From Serratia marcescens subsp. marcescens ATCC 13880 (lineage in GTDB: Bacteria; Pseudomonadota; Gammaproteobacteria; Enterobacterales; Enterobacteriaceae), in the NCBI RefSeq assembly GCF_017299535.1, contig NZ_CP071238.1, forward strand, positions 682,001-746,000: a stretch of DNA of 64,000 nucleotides, given 5' to 3'. The notes under the pieces are model-generated. The model searched no databases, was not told the DNA's origin, and saw only the letters and a program-made list of their open reading frames with translations. Below are positions 15,982-26,584 of this stretch, piece by piece; position 1 is the first letter of the stretch; the number at the start of each line of letters is the position of its first letter. The position numbers and the translations under genes were made by a program.

Positions 15982-18441
15982 ATGCGAGTGCTGAAATTTG
16001 GCGGAACCTCGGTGGCGAATGCAGAACGTTTTCTGCGCGTCGCCGACATCATGGAGAGTAATGCGCGTCAAGGGCAGGTAGCCACGGTCTTGTCCGCCCC
16101 CGCAAAGATCACCAACCATCTGGTGGCGATGATCGACAAAACGGTGGCGGGCCAGGACATTCTGCCGAATATCAGCGACGCCGAGCGGATCTTTGCCGAC
16201 CTGCTGAGCGGGCTGGCGCAGGCGCTGCCGGGCTTTGAATACGATCGCCTGAAAGGCGTGGTCGATCAGGAATTCGCGCAGCTCAAACAGGTGCTGCACG
16301 GCGTCTCGCTGCTGGGGCAGTGCCCGGACAGCGTGAACGCGGCGATCATCTGCCGCGGCGAAAAACTCTCCATCGCCATCATGGAAGGGGTGTTCCGCGC
16401 CAAGGGCTACCCGGTCACGGTGATCAACCCGGTGGAGAAACTGCTGGCGCAGGGCCACTACCTGGAGTCTACCGTGGATATCGCCGAGTCCACGCTGCGC
16501 ATCGCCGCAGCGGCGATCCCGGCCGACCACATCGTGCTGATGGCCGGTTTCACCGCCGGTAACGACAAGGGCGAGCTGGTGGTGCTGGGCCGCAACGGCT
16601 CCGACTATTCCGCCGCGGTGCTGGCCGCCTGCCTACGCGCCGACTGTTGCGAAATCTGGACCGACGTCGACGGCGTGTATACCTGCGATCCGCGCACCGT
16701 GCCGGACGCCAGGCTGCTGAAATCGATGTCGTACCAGGAGGCGATGGAGCTCTCCTATTTCGGCGCCAAAGTGTTGCACCCTCGCACCATCACGCCGATT
16801 GCCCAATTCCAAATCCCATGCCTGATAAAAAACACCTCTAACCCGCAAGCCCCCGGCACGCTGATCGGCAAAGACAGCACCGATGACGCAATGCCGGTGA
16901 AAGGCATCACCAACCTGAACAATATGGCGATGATCAACGTCTCCGGCCCGGGCATGAAAGGCATGGTCGGCATGGCCGCGCGGGTGTTCGCCGTGATGTC
17001 GCGCGCCGGCATTTCGGTGGTGCTGATCACCCAATCCTCTTCCGAATACAGCATCAGTTTCTGCGTGCCGCAGGGCGAACTGCAGCGCGCCCGCCGCGCG
17101 CTGGAGGAGGAGTTCTATCTGGAATTGAAAGATGGCGTGCTGGATCCGCTGGACGTCATGGAGCGCCTGGCGATCATCTCGGTGGTCGGCGACGGCATGC
17201 GCACCCTGCGTGGCATTTCCGCGCGCTTCTTCTCCGCGCTGGCGCGCGCCAACATCAATATCGTCGCCATCGCCCAGGGCTCTTCCGAACGTTCAATCTC
17301 GGTGGTGGTCAGCAATGACTCCGCTACTACCGGCGTGCGCGTCAGCCACCAGATGTTGTTCAACACCGATCAGGTGATCGAAGTGTTCGTCATCGGCGTC
17401 GGCGGCGTCGGCGGGGCGCTGATCGAGCAGATCTACCGCCAGCAGCCGTGGCTGAAACAAAAACATATCGATCTGCGGGTGTGCGGCATCGCCAACTCGC
17501 GCGTGATGCTGACCAACGTGCATGGCATCGCGTTGGACAGCTGGCGCGACGAGCTGGCCGGCGCGCAGGAGCCGTTCAATCTCGGCCGCCTGATTCGTTT
17601 GGTGAAGGAGTATCACCTGCTGAACCCGGTGATCGTCGACTGTACCTCCAGCCAGGCGGTGGCCGATCAATACGTGGACTTCCTGGCGGACGGCTTCCAT
17701 GTGGTAACGCCGAACAAAAAGGCCAACACCTCGTCGATGAACTATTATCAGCAACTGCGCGCCGCCGCCGCCGGTTCGCACCGCAAGTTCCTGTACGACA
17801 CCAACGTCGGCGCCGGTTTGCCGGTGATTGAGAACCTGCAAAACCTGCTGAACGCCGGCGATGAGCTGGTGCGCTTCTCCGGCATCCTGTCCGGCTCGCT
17901 GTCCTTTATCTTCGGCAAGCTGGACGAAGGGCTGTCGCTGTCGGCGGCGACCCTGCAGGCCAGAGCCAATGGCTACACCGAGCCGGATCCGCGCGACGAT
18001 CTGTCCGGTATGGACGTGGCGCGCAAGCTGCTGATCCTGGCGCGCGAGGCCGGTTACAAGCTGGAGCTGAGCGATATCGAGGTCGAGCCGGTGCTGCCGC
18101 CGTCCTTCGACGCGTCGGGCGACGTGGACCATTTCCTGGCGCGGCTGCCGGAACTGGATAAAGAGTTCGCGCGCAACGTGGCCAATGCCGCCGAGCAAGG
18201 CAAGGTGCTGCGCTATGTCGGTCTGATCGACGAAGGGCGATGTAAGGTGCGCATCGAGGCGGTGGACGGCAACGATCCGTTGTATAAAGTGAAGAACGGC
18301 GAGAACGCGCTGGCCTTCTACAGCCGTTATTATCAGCCGCTGCCGCTGGTGCTGCGCGGCTACGGCGCCGGTAACGATGTGACCGCAGCGGGCGTGTTCG
18401 CCGATCTGCTGCGCACACTGTCATGGAAGTTGGGAGTTTAA
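15982..18441 (+). CDS. thrA: Bifunctional aspartokinase I / homoserine dehydrogenase I
   Basis: An 819-residue fusion enzyme (E. coli ThrA has 820). Residues 1 to about 250 are the aspartate kinase ([10 protein letters not shown] at the start, [21 protein letters not shown]). Two ACT regulatory domains follow ([14 protein letters not shown] and ISVVGDGM) for threonine feedback. From about residue 465 is the homoserine dehydrogenase with its NAD(P) motif [11 protein letters not shown]. It catalyses the first and third steps from aspartate to homoserine. thrB starts one base after the thrA stop, so the genes are tightly coupled. Confidence 0.98.
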   Translation: MRVLKFGGTSVANAERFLRVADIMESNARQGQVATVLSAPAKITNHLVAMIDKTVAGQDILPNISDAERIFADLLSGLAQALPGFEYDRLKGVVDQEFAQLKQVLHGVSLLGQCPDSVNAAIICRGEKLSIAIMEGVFRAKGYPVTVINPVEKLLAQGHYLESTVDIAESTLRIAAAAIPADHIVLMAGFTAGNDKGELVVLGRNGSDYSAAVLAACLRADCCEIWTDVDGVYTCDPRTVPDARLLKSMSYQEAMELSYFGAKVLHPRTITPIAQFQIPCLIKNTSNPQAPGTLIGKDSTDDAMPVKGITNLNNMAMINVSGPGMKGMVGMAARVFAVMSRAGISVVLITQSSSEYSISFCVPQGELQRARRALEEEFYLELKDGVLDPLDVMERLAIISVVGDGMRTLRGISARFFSALARANINIVAIAQGSSERSISVVVSNDSATTGVRVSHQMLFNTDQVIEVFVIGVGGVGGALIEQIYRQQPWLKQKHIDLRVCGIANSRVMLTNVHGIALDSWRDELAGAQEPFNLGRLIRLVKEYHLLNPVIVDCTSSQAVADQYVDFLADGFHVVTPNKKANTSSMNYYQQLRAAAAGSHRKFLYDTNVGAGLPVIENLQNLLNAGDELVRFSGILSGSLSFIFGKLDEGLSLSAATLQARANGYTEPDPRDDLSGMDVARKLLILAREAGYKLELSDIEVEPVLPPSFDASGDVDHFLARLPELDKEFARNVANAAEQGKVLRYVGLIDEGRCKVRIEAVDGNDPLYKVKNGENALAFYSRYYQPLPLVLRGYGAGNDVTAAGVFADLLRTLSWKLGV

Positions 18442-18442
18442 T

Positions 18443-19372
18443 ATGGTTAAGGTGTATGCACCGGCCTCGATCGGTAACGTCAGCGTCGGTTTCGATGTGC
18501 TGGGCGCGGCGGTTTCGCCGATCGACGGCACGCTGCTGGGCGACTGCGTCAGCGTGGAAGCCGCCGAGACGTTCAGTTTGCAGAATGCCGGGCGCTTCGT
18601 CAGCAAGCTGCCGGCCGAGCCGAAAGAGAACATCGTTTATCAATGCTGGGAGCGTTTCTGCCAGGAGATCGGCCGCGAAGTGCCGGTGGCGATGAGGCTG
18701 GAAAAGAACATGCCGATCGGATCGGGGCTGGGCTCCAGCGCTTGTTCGGTGGTGGCCGGGCTAATGGCGATGAACGAATTTTGCGATCGCCCGCTGGATA
18801 AGACGACGCTGCTCGGCCTGATGGGCGAGCTGGAAGGCCGCATTTCCGGCAGCGTGCATTATGACAACGTGGCACCCTGCTATCTGGGCGGCCTGCAGCT
18901 GATGCTGGAAGAAGAAGGCATTATCAGCCAGGAGGTGCCGTGCTTCGACGATTGGCTGTGGGTCATGGCCTATCCGGGCATCAAGGTCTCCACCGCCGAA
19001 GCACGCGCCATTTTACCCGCGCAATACCGTCGTCAGGATTGCATCAGCCACGGCCGCTATCTGGCCGGCTTTATTCATGCCTGCCATACCCGGCAGCCGC
19101 AGTTGGCCGCCAAATTGATGCAGGACGTGATCGCCGAACCGTACCGCACCCGTCTGCTGCCGGGCTTCGCCGAAGCGCGCAAGGCGGCGCAGGACATCGG
19201 CGCGTTGGCCTGCGGCATCTCCGGCTCCGGCCCGACGCTGTTCGCCGTCTGCAATGACGGCGCCACCGCGCAGCGCATGGCCGCCTGGCTGCAACAACAC
19301 TATCTGCAAAACGACGAAGGTTTTGTTCATATTTGCCGTCTGGATACCGCAGGCGCTCGACTACTGGGATAA
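18443..19372 (+). CDS. thrB: Homoserine kinase
   Basis: A 309-residue GHMP kinase that phosphorylates L-homoserine with ATP. The N-terminal [18 protein letters not shown] motif, the phosphate-binding loop [12 protein letters not shown] around residues 90-102, and the C-terminal [14 protein letters not shown] motif are all intact. It lies between thrA (1-bp gap) and thrC (3-bp gap) in one operon and shares the thrL attenuator. Confidence 0.98.
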   Translation: MVKVYAPASIGNVSVGFDVLGAAVSPIDGTLLGDCVSVEAAETFSLQNAGRFVSKLPAEPKENIVYQCWERFCQEIGREVPVAMRLEKNMPIGSGLGSSACSVVAGLMAMNEFCDRPLDKTTLLGLMGELEGRISGSVHYDNVAPCYLGGLQLMLEEEGIISQEVPCFDDWLWVMAYPGIKVSTAEARAILPAQYRRQDCISHGRYLAGFIHACHTRQPQLAAKLMQDVIAEPYRTRLLPGFAEARKAAQDIGALACGISGSGPTLFAVCNDGATAQRMAAWLQQHYLQNDEGFVHICRLDTAGARLLG

Positions 19373-19375
19373 CGC

Positions 19376-20665
19376 ATGAAACTGTACAACCTTAAGGATC
19401 ACAACGAGCAGGTCAGCTTCGCGCAGGCGATCAAACAAGGCCTGGGCAAGCAGCAGGGGCTGTTCTTCCCGCTGGAGCTGCCGGCGTTCGAACTGACCGA
19501 GATCGACCACCTGCTGGAGCAGGACTTTGTCACCCGCAGCAGCCGTATTCTGTCGGCCTTTATCGGTGACGAGGTGCCGGAAGCGGCGCTGAAGAAACGC
19601 GTGCAGGCCGCCTTTGAGTTCCCGGCGCCGGTGGCGAAAGTGACGGAAGACGTCTCCTGCCTGGAGCTGTTCCACGGCCCGACGCTGGCGTTCAAAGACT
19701 TTGGCGGCCGCTTTATGGCGCAGATGCTGGCGGAAGTGGCCGGCGATCAGCCGGTGACCATTTTGACCGCCACCTCCGGCGACACCGGCGCCGCCGTGGC
19801 GCATGCCTTCTACGGCCTGAAAAACGTCCGGGTGGTGATCCTCTACCCGCAGGGCAAAATCAGCCCGTTGCAGGAGAAACTGTTCTGCACCCTGGGCGGC
19901 AACATTCACACCGTGGCGATCGACGGCGACTTCGACGCCTGTCAGGCGCTGGTGAAGCAGGCGTTTGACGATCAGGAATTGAAAGATGCGCTGCACCTGA
20001 ACTCGGCCAACTCGATCAACATCAGCCGTTTGCTGGCGCAGATCTGTTACTACTTCGAAGCGGTGGCGCAGCTGCCGCAGGAAGCGCGCAATCAGCTGGT
20101 GATTTCGGTGCCGAGCGGCAACTTCGGCGATCTGACCGCCGGGCTGCTGGCCAAATCGCTGGGCCTGCCGGTGAAGCGCTTCATCGCCGCCACCAACGCC
20201 AACGACACCGTGCCGCGCTTCCTGACCAGCGGCCAGTGGCAGCCGCACGCCACGGTCGCGACGCTGTCCAACGCCATGGACGTCAGCCAGCCGAACAACT
20301 GGCCGCGCGTGGAAGAGCTGTTCCGTCGCAAGGTCTGGCAGTTGAAAGAGCTGGGCCACGCGGCGGTCAGCGACGAGACCACCAAAGACACGATGCGTGA
20401 GCTGGCCGAGTTGGGCTATGTCTCTGAACCGCACGCGGCCATTGCCTACCGTGCGCTGCGTGACCAATTGCAGGAAGGGGAGTTTGGTCTGTTCCTTGGC
20501 ACCGCGCATCCGGCCAAGTTTAAAGAGAGCGTGGAGGCGATCCTCGGCCAGGAACTGCCGTTGCCGAAAGCGCTGGCGTTGCGGGCCGATCTGCCGCTGT
20601 TGTCGCACACGCTGCCGGCCAGTTTCGGCGAGCTGCGCACGTTCCTGATGGCACTTCCGGCCTGA
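19376..20665 (+). CDS. thrC: Threonine synthase
   Basis: A 429-residue PLP enzyme that converts O-phospho-L-homoserine to L-threonine, the last step of the pathway. The PLP-binding Lys is K107 in LAFKDFGGRF. The phosphate-binding loop is seen in TATSGDTGAAVAHA. The length equals the E. coli protein (428-429). It is the last gene of the operon and is followed by a hairpin terminator. Confidence 0.98.
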   Translation: MKLYNLKDHNEQVSFAQAIKQGLGKQQGLFFPLELPAFELTEIDHLLEQDFVTRSSRILSAFIGDEVPEAALKKRVQAAFEFPAPVAKVTEDVSCLELFHGPTLAFKDFGGRFMAQMLAEVAGDQPVTILTATSGDTGAAVAHAFYGLKNVRVVILYPQGKISPLQEKLFCTLGGNIHTVAIDGDFDACQALVKQAFDDQELKDALHLNSANSINISRLLAQICYYFEAVAQLPQEARNQLVISVPSGNFGDLTAGLLAKSLGLPVKRFIAATNANDTVPRFLTSGQWQPHATVATLSNAMDVSQPNNWPRVEELFRRKVWQLKELGHAAVSDETTKDTMRELAELGYVSEPHAAIAYRALRDQLQEGEFGLFLGTAHPAKFKESVEAILGQELPLPKALALRADLPLLSHTLPASFGELRTFLMALPA

Positions 20666-20685
20666 AATTCGGCAGGTTAGAATGC

Positions 20686-20714
20686 GAAAAGCCGTCTTGC
20701 GACGGCTTTTTTTT
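20686..20714. terminator. Bidirectional terminator between thrC and yaaA
   Basis: The stem agccgtc (20690-20696) and gacggct (20701-20707), loop ttgc, is followed by eight T on the plus strand. An A run precedes it, so it can also end yaaA from the other side. The yaaA stop codon lies in the T run. Confidence 0.9.
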
Positions 20715-21489
20715 ATGCCTGCTCCGGGCGCTTGAACACCAGTTCATTGCCCTGCGAGGCGGCTTCGTCGAAGGCGTAGCCTTCCAGGTTGAAGTCCGCC
20801 AACTGCTCGCTGCGCGTCAGGCGGTTCTTGATGATAAAGCGGCTCATCAACCCGCGCGCTTTCTTGGCGTAGAAACTGATGACCTTGTATTTGCCGTTCT
20901 TCTCGTCGAGGAACACCGGTTTGATCAGCGCGCCGTGCAGTTTGGCCGGCTTCACCGCTTTGAAATACTCGTCGGACGCCAGGTTGACCACCACGTCATC
21001 GCCCTGTTGCTCCAGCGCTTCGTTGAGCTTTTTGGTGATCTGATCGCCCCAGAAGCTGTACAGATCTTTGCCCTTCGGGTTTTCCAGCTTGATGCCCATC
21101 TCCAGCCGATACGGCATCATCAGATCGAGCGGGCGCAGCACCCCATACAGGCCGGACAGCATGCGCAGATGCTGTTGGGCGAAGTCGAAATCGGCTTCGC
21201 TGAAATCCTGCGCCTGCAGGCCGGTGTAAACGTCGCCCTTGAACGCCAGCAACGCCTGACGGGCGTTGTCCGGGGTAAATGCCGGCTGCCACTCGCTAAA
21301 GCGCGCGGCGTTCAGGCCGGCCAGCTTGTCGCTGATGCTCATCAGGCTGGCGATTTGCGCCGGCGTCAGCTTGCGGCAAATGTTGATAAGCCGCTGAGAC
21401 TTGTCCAGCAGTTCGGGTTGCGTGAAGCGTTTTGTCGCCAGCGGGCTGTCGTAATCGAGCGTTTTTGCAGGGGAAATAATAACGAGCAT
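20713..21489 (-). CDS. yaaA: Peroxide-stress protein YaaA
   Basis: A 258-residue UPF0246/DUF328 protein, the same length as E. coli YaaA. It begins [16 protein letters not shown] and has the family motif [14 protein letters not shown] near the C-terminus, where DNA-binding basic residues are reported. In E. coli it is induced by OxyR and lowers free iron during hydrogen peroxide stress. The start at 21489 follows the family; the in-frame extension to 21528 is not conserved. It converges on thrC. Confidence 0.94.
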   Translation of the reverse strand: MLVIISPAKTLDYDSPLATKRFTQPELLDKSQRLINICRKLTPAQIASLMSISDKLAGLNAARFSEWQPAFTPDNARQALLAFKGDVYTGLQAQDFSEADFDFAQQHLRMLSGLYGVLRPLDLMMPYRLEMGIKLENPKGKDLYSFWGDQITKKLNEALEQQGDDVVVNLASDEYFKAVKPAKLHGALIKPVFLDEKNGKYKVISFYAKKARGLMSRFIIKNRLTRSEQLADFNLEGYAFDEAASQGNELVFKRPEQA

Positions 21490-21594
21490 GGCCAGATCCT
21501 GTTTATCCAAGTGCGGGTACTGTAGCAAAAAGCGCAGGAAAAAGCGGCAATCGGTCCAATAGGCGGGGCGCGCATCGCACGCGCCCCGGAAAAC

Positions 21595-23031
21595 TCAGCG
21601 CGGCGGCTTTTGATCGTCCCACACGCCCGGCTCCAGCTGCGATTTCAGCTCCGGGAATCGGGTGGCGTCGAAGGTTGGTAGCTTGCCCAGGCGGCGCTGG
21701 CGATGGTAGTCGTCGGCCAGTTTCAGCGCCACCCGCGACAGCAGCAGGATCGCCGTCAGGTTGGTGATCGCCATTAGCGCCATGGAGGTATCCGCCATTT
21801 TCCACACCAGCGGCAGCTCCGCCAGCGCGCCGAACATCACCATGCCCAGCGCCACACAGCGGAAAATCAACAGGCCGCCCGGATGATTGTGTTCGAGGAA
21901 CACCAGGTTGCTCTCGGCATAGGCATAGTTGGCGATGATCGAGGTGAAGGCGAAGAAGAAGATGGCGATGGCGACGAACGGTGCCCCCCAGCTGCCGACG
22001 GCGGTCGACAGCGCGCGCTGCGTCAGATCGATGCCGCTGATGCTGTCGGTCGGCTGATCGAGTATGCCGGAAGAGAGGATGATCGCCGCGGTGGCGCTGC
22101 AGATGACGATGGTATCGATAAACACCCCGAGCATTTGCACGTAGCCCTGCGAAGCCGGATGCGGCGGATAAGGCGAGGCGGACGCCGCCGCGTTGGGCGC
22201 CGAGCCCATGCCGGCTTCGTTGGAGAACAGGCCACGCTGCACGCCCTGGGTCATCGCCTGGGAGATGCCGTAACCGACGGCGCCGGCTGCGGCTTCCTGC
22301 AGGCCGAAGGCGCTTTTGAAGATCAGCGCCAGGATCGCCGGCATGTGTTCGATGTTATGGCCAATCACCCAGAGAGCCAGCAGCAGGTAGGCGCCCGCCA
22401 TCAGCGGCACCACCAGTTCGGCCACTTTGGCGATGGAACGGATGCCGCCGAAGATCACCACGCCGCTCAGCAGCACCAGACCGATACCGACGTGCAGCGG
22501 TTGCAAATGGAAGGCGACGGCGGAGGCTTGCGCGATGGAGTTGGCCTGCACGGCGTTGAACACCAGACCGAACGCGATGATCAGGAAGATCGAGAACAGC
22601 ACGCCCATCCAGCGCATGCCGAGGCCTTTTTCCATGTAATAGGCCGGGCCACCGCGGTAGTTGCCGTTGTCGTCTTTGGTTTTATAGAGCTGAGCCAGCG
22701 AGCTTTCCACAAATGAGGTGGCCATGCCGATAAACGCCACCACCCACATCCAGAAGATGGCGCCGGGGCCGCCGGCGGTCAGGGCGATGGCGACGCCGGT
22801 CAGGTTGCCGGTGCCGACGCGCGCCGCCAGCGTGGTGCACAGCGCCTGGAAAGAGGAGATGCCGGCGCTGTCGCTTTTATTGCTGTTTTTCAACACCGAG
22901 AACATGTGGCTGAAGTGGCGAAGCTGGATAAAGCGGGTACGCAACGTGAAGTAAATGCCGGTGCCGAGCAGCAGATAAATCAGCACTGACCCCCACAAAA
23001 TGTTGTTTATAAAATTCATCAGGTCCGTCAA
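21595..23031 (-). CDS. yaaJ: Alanine/glycine:cation symporter YaaJ (AGCS family)
   Basis: A 478-residue sodium:amino acid symporter with about 10-11 membrane segments. AGCS signatures are clear: ARVGTGNLTGVAIAL, GGPGAIFWMW, RGGPAYYMEKGLG and FSNEAGMGSAPNAAA. It aligns end to end with E. coli YaaJ as I recall it. The start is probably the TTG at 23031, with AGGAGG six bases upstream; the ATG at 23019 would leave an overlong spacing. Substrate within the family (alanine or glycine) is not decided by sequence. Confidence 0.9.
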   Translation of the reverse strand: MTDLMNFINNILWGSVLIYLLLGTGIYFTLRTRFIQLRHFSHMFSVLKNSNKSDSAGISSFQALCTTLAARVGTGNLTGVAIALTAGGPGAIFWMWVVAFIGMATSFVESSLAQLYKTKDDNGNYRGGPAYYMEKGLGMRWMGVLFSIFLIIAFGLVFNAVQANSIAQASAVAFHLQPLHVGIGLVLLSGVVIFGGIRSIAKVAELVVPLMAGAYLLLALWVIGHNIEHMPAILALIFKSAFGLQEAAAGAVGYGISQAMTQGVQRGLFSNEAGMGSAPNAAASASPYPPHPASQGYVQMLGVFIDTIVICSATAAIILSSGILDQPTDSISGIDLTQRALSTAVGSWGAPFVAIAIFFFAFTSIIANYAYAESNLVFLEHNHPGGLLIFRCVALGMVMFGALAELPLVWKMADTSMALMAITNLTAILLLSRVALKLADDYHRQRRLGKLPTFDATRFPELKSQLEPGVWDDQKPPR

Positions 23032-23414
23032 GGGATCCCTCCTCTTATCGAAATGTCATGCGCACCTTGCAGCATCCACCGCAGGTGAAAAACATTGGCC
23101 TATTTTTTACAAGAGCTTAGCTGGAATCTGTCCGGCGTCAGTCGATTAAGATTTTTCGCAGATTAGCGGACGAATTGCATCAATTTTTTCGAATTTAACA
23201 TAATTTATTCGGGCGATAGCACGTTATTGCCTTTCCATCCGCTCGGTTATGGCGAAAGATATCGGCGTAAACGGTTGCTCGCCCAAGGATAAAACAGATG
23301 CTTGCGCGCCGCGGTTTTCCAGCCTTGCACCGGGCTTGGCGCATGTTATTATCAGGGCAGGGCATGGTTGAACAATGCCAAAAGTTCATGCACAAACGAT
23401 GAGATAATGCCAAC
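23032..23414. other. Intergenic region between yaaJ and talB
   Basis: About 380 bp between divergent genes, AT-rich near 23095-23215. It should contain both promoters. No coding frame, RNA gene or recognised operator was found; a 76-codon minus-strand frame at 23195-23425 overlaps the talB start and looks spurious. Confidence 0.6.
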
Positions 23415-24368
23415 ATGACCGACAAATTAACTTCCCTGCGCCAGCTGACTACAGTGGTTGCAGATACGGGTGATATCGCGGCAATGAAGCTGTATCAACC
23501 GCAGGACGCCACAACCAACCCTTCGCTGATCCTCAATGCAGCCCAAATTCCTGAATACCGCAAACTGATTGACGAAGCCATTGCCTGGGCGCGCGGCCAG
23601 AGCAGCGATCGCGAGCAGCAGATCGCCGACGCCGCCGACAAGCTGGCGGTCAACATCGGTCTGGAGATCCTCAAACTGGTTCCGGGCCGCATTTCCACCG
23701 AGGTTGACGCGCGTCTGTCTTACGACACCGTTGCCAGCGTGGCCAAGGCCAAGCGCCTGATCAAGCTGTACAACGAAGCCGGCATCAGCAACGATCGCAT
23801 TCTGATCAAACTGGCCTCGACCTGGCAGGGCATCCGCGCGGCGGAGCAGCTGGAGAAAGAAGGCATCAACTGTAACCTGACGCTGCTGTTCTCCTTCGCT
23901 CAGGCTCGCGCCTGTGCCGAAGCCGGCGTTTACCTGATCTCGCCGTTCGTCGGCCGTATCCTCGACTGGTACAAAGCTAACGGCGACAAGAAAGAGTTCG
24001 CTCCGCACGAAGATCCGGGCGTGATCTCCGTGACCGAAATTTACCAGTACTACAAACAGCACGGTTACAACACCGTGGTGATGGGCGCCAGCTTCCGCAA
24101 CGTCGGCGAAATCATCGAACTGGCCGGCTGTGACCGCCTGACCATCGCGCCTGCGCTGCTGAAAGAGCTGGCGGAGAGCGAAGGCGCGCTGGAGCGTAAA
24201 CTGTCTTACACCGGTGAAGTGAAGGCGCGTCCTGCCGCACTGACCGAACCTGAGTTCTACTGGCAGCACAACCAGGATCCGATGGCGGTTGAAAAACTGA
24301 CCGACGGCATCCGCAAGTTCGCCGTAGACCAGGGTAAACTGGAAAAAATGATCGCCGACCTGCTGTAA
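23415..24368 (+). CDS. talB: Transaldolase B
   Basis: A 317-residue type I transaldolase, the length of E. coli TalB. The Schiff-base Lys is K132 in [21 protein letters not shown] at 31-40 and the [18 protein letters not shown] segment are also typical. In the cytosol it moves a dihydroxyacetone unit between sedoheptulose-7-phosphate and glyceraldehyde-3-phosphate in the pentose phosphate pathway. A single gene with a strong terminator. Confidence 0.98.
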   Translation: MTDKLTSLRQLTTVVADTGDIAAMKLYQPQDATTNPSLILNAAQIPEYRKLIDEAIAWARGQSSDREQQIADAADKLAVNIGLEILKLVPGRISTEVDARLSYDTVASVAKAKRLIKLYNEAGISNDRILIKLASTWQGIRAAEQLEKEGINCNLTLLFSFAQARACAEAGVYLISPFVGRILDWYKANGDKKEFAPHEDPGVISVTEIYQYYKQHGYNTVVMGASFRNVGEIIELAGCDRLTIAPALLKELAESEGALERKLSYTGEVKARPAALTEPEFYWQHNQDPMAVEKLTDGIRKFAVDQGKLEKMIADLL

Positions 24369-24387
24369 TTCCCGCAGATCGCGCAGT

Positions 24388-24415
24388 AAAAAGGTGGCTC
24401 AGGCCACCTTTTTTT
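24388..24415 (+). terminator. Terminator of talB
   Basis: The stem aaggtggc (24391-24398) and gccacctt (24403-24410), loop tcag, is followed by a T run. Confidence 0.92.
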
Positions 24416-24519
24416 ATGCCCGACGCTCCCGCCGGCGGGGGAAGCCCTTATACTCTCGGCAATGACAACAGAACGGGAGACGAACCCGTTCGGACCCCAT
24501 CAGGCTGTAGAGGTTACGC

Positions 24520-25107
24520 ATGGATATTTTACGTATTGGTTTGGTTTCCGTTTCCGACCGCGCTTCCGGCGGCGTTTATCAGGATAAAGGCATTCCGGCG
24601 CTGGAGGAGTGGCTGGCCGGCGCGCTGGCGACGCCCTTCAAGCTGGAAACCCGGCTGATCCCCGATGAGCAGACGCAAATTGAACAGACGCTGTGCGAGC
24701 TGGTGGACGAAATGGGCTGCCATCTGGTGCTGACCACCGGCGGCACCGGGCCGGCGCGCCGCGACGTCACCCCCGACGCCACGCTGGCGATCGCCGATCG
24801 CGTGATGCCCGGCTTCGGCGAGCAAATGCGTCAGATCAGCCTACACTATGTGCCAACGGCAATTCTTTCTCGCCAGGTGGGGGCGATCCGCAAACAGGCG
24901 CTGATCATCAACTTGCCCGGCCAACCGAAGTCGATCAAGGAAACGCTGGAAGGGGTAAAGGATGAGCAGGGCAATGCGGTGGTGCATGGCATCTTCGCCA
25001 GCGTGCCTTATTGCATTCAACTGCTTGACGGGCCTTACGTCGAAACGCACGCCGCGGTGGTAGCAGCATTTCGGCCAAAGAGCGCGCGTCGCGAGATAAA
25101 CCTCTAA
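24520..25107 (+). CDS. mog: Molybdopterin adenylyltransferase
   Basis: A 195-residue MoaB/Mog-family enzyme that adenylylates molybdopterin before molybdate insertion, late in molybdenum cofactor synthesis. Its GLVSVSDRASGG start, the substrate loop LTTGGTGPARRDVTPDA and NLPGQPKSIKETL motifs are conserved. The length equals E. coli Mog. It stands alone after talB, as in E. coli. Confidence 0.96.
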   Translation: MDILRIGLVSVSDRASGGVYQDKGIPALEEWLAGALATPFKLETRLIPDEQTQIEQTLCELVDEMGCHLVLTTGGTGPARRDVTPDATLAIADRVMPGFGEQMRQISLHYVPTAILSRQVGAIRKQALIINLPGQPKSIKETLEGVKDEQGNAVVHGIFASVPYCIQLLDGPYVETHAAVVAAFRPKSARREINL

Positions 25108-25231
25108 ATTTCAGCGTTCTGCGAGATCGGCTTCAGCCCGTCTGGTGTGAAAATAATTTGCCGTTATAGTAAGGATTCTTTTACAGAAAGCCTGCGGCTT
25201 TTATTTTTACAGCCTTTACCGACGGTGCCCT

Positions 25232-26539
25232 ATGCCTCACGACAATAATCGCCGGCTGAACCGGCAAGACTACAAAACGCTGACGTTGGCCGCGTTGGGC
25301 GGCGCGCTGGAGTTTTACGACTTCATCATCTTCGTGTTCTTCGCCGCCGTGGTCGGCGATCTGTTCTTCCCGGCGGACATGCCGGAGTGGCTGCGGCTGG
25401 TGCAAACCTTCGGCATCTTCGCCGCCGGCTATCTTGCCCGCCCGCTGGGCGGCATCGTGATGGCGCACTTCGGCGATCTGGTCGGCCGCAAAAAGATGTT
25501 TACCCTGAGCATTCTGCTGATGGCGTTGCCGACGCTGGCGATGGGTCTGCTGCCGACCTACGCCAGTATCGGCATCGCCGCGCCGCTGCTGCTGCTGCTG
25601 ATGCGCGTGCTGCAGGGCGCGGCGATCGGCGGTGAGGTGCCGGGCGCCTGGGTCTTCGTCGCCGAACACGTGCCGCGCCGGCGCATCGGCTTCGCCTGCG
25701 GCACGCTGACCGCCGGGCTGACGGTGGGCATCTTGTTGGGCTCGGTGGTGGCGACGGTGATCAACACCACGCTCAGCCCGCAGAGCATCGCCGGCGGCGG
25801 CTGGCGCATTCCTTTCCTGTTGGGCGGCATGTTCGGCCTGGTGGCGATGTACTTGCGCCGTTGGCTGCAGGAGACGCCGATCTTTATCGAGATGCAGGCG
25901 CGTAAAGCGCTGGCCGAGGAGCTGCCGCTGAAATCGGTGGTGATCAACCACAAACGGGAAGTGGCGGTGTCGATGCTGCTGACCTGGCTGCTCTCCGCCG
26001 GCATCGTGGTGGTGATCCTGATGACCCCGACCTATCTGCAAAAGCAGTTCGCCATCGCACCGGCCTTGACGCTGCAGGCCAACAGCATCGCCACCATCAT
26101 GTTGATCGCCGGCTGCATCGTCGCCGGTTTGTCGGCCGATCGCTTCGGCGCCAGCAAAACGCTGGTGGTCGGCAGTGTGCTGCTGGCCGGCTGCAGCTGG
26201 CTGTTCTATCAAACGGTGGGCGTGCGCCCGGAAATGCTGTTCGCCTGCTATGCGCTGGTGGGCTTCAGCGTAGGCGTGGTGGGGGCCGTGCCGTATGTGA
26301 TGGTGCGGGCCTTCCCGGCGGAAGTGCGGTTTACCGGCATCTCGTTCTCATATAACGTCTCGTACGCTATTTTTGGCGGTTTAACCCCTATTTTTGTGAC
26401 GCTGATCATGAAATTAACCCCGTTAGCGCCCGCTTACTATGTGTTGGCGCTGTCGCTCCTCGGGCTGCTGCTCGGCGTCTACCTGCATCGCGACCTGAAC
26501 AGCGAAGCCGGGGAGCGGCGAGCCGACTCCTACAGCTAA
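25232..26539 (+). CDS. MFS transporter of the metabolite:H+ symporter (MHS) group
   Basis: A 435-residue protein with 12 predicted membrane segments. MHS signatures: an N-terminal GALEFYDFIIF motif in helix 1, ARPLGGIVMAHFGDLVGRKK between helices 2 and 3, and QGAAIGGEVPGAW in helix 4. This group (ProP, ShiA and KgtP-like) imports dicarboxylates, shikimate or osmolytes with protons. The substrate here cannot be assigned. The interval between mog and satP has no such gene in E. coli K-12, so it is an accessory gene. The ATG at 25232 has only a weak ribosome site. Confidence 0.85.
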   Translation: MPHDNNRRLNRQDYKTLTLAALGGALEFYDFIIFVFFAAVVGDLFFPADMPEWLRLVQTFGIFAAGYLARPLGGIVMAHFGDLVGRKKMFTLSILLMALPTLAMGLLPTYASIGIAAPLLLLLMRVLQGAAIGGEVPGAWVFVAEHVPRRRIGFACGTLTAGLTVGILLGSVVATVINTTLSPQSIAGGGWRIPFLLGGMFGLVAMYLRRWLQETPIFIEMQARKALAEELPLKSVVINHKREVAVSMLLTWLLSAGIVVVILMTPTYLQKQFAIAPALTLQANSIATIMLIAGCIVAGLSADRFGASKTLVVGSVLLAGCSWLFYQTVGVRPEMLFACYALVGFSVGVVGAVPYVMVRAFPAEVRFTGISFSYNVSYAIFGGLTPIFVTLIMKLTPLAPAYYVLALSLLGLLLGVYLHRDLNSEAGERRADSYS

Positions 26540-26567
26540 AAAAAAAGCCCTGCAGTGCAGGGCTTTT
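26538..26567. terminator. Bidirectional terminator between the MHS transporter gene and satP
   Basis: The stem agccctgca (26546-26554) and tgcagggct (26556-26564) is nearly continuous, with an A run to the left and a T run to the right. It can end both convergent genes. Confidence 0.92.
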
Positions 26568-26584
26568 TCGTCAGGGGAGGGCGA

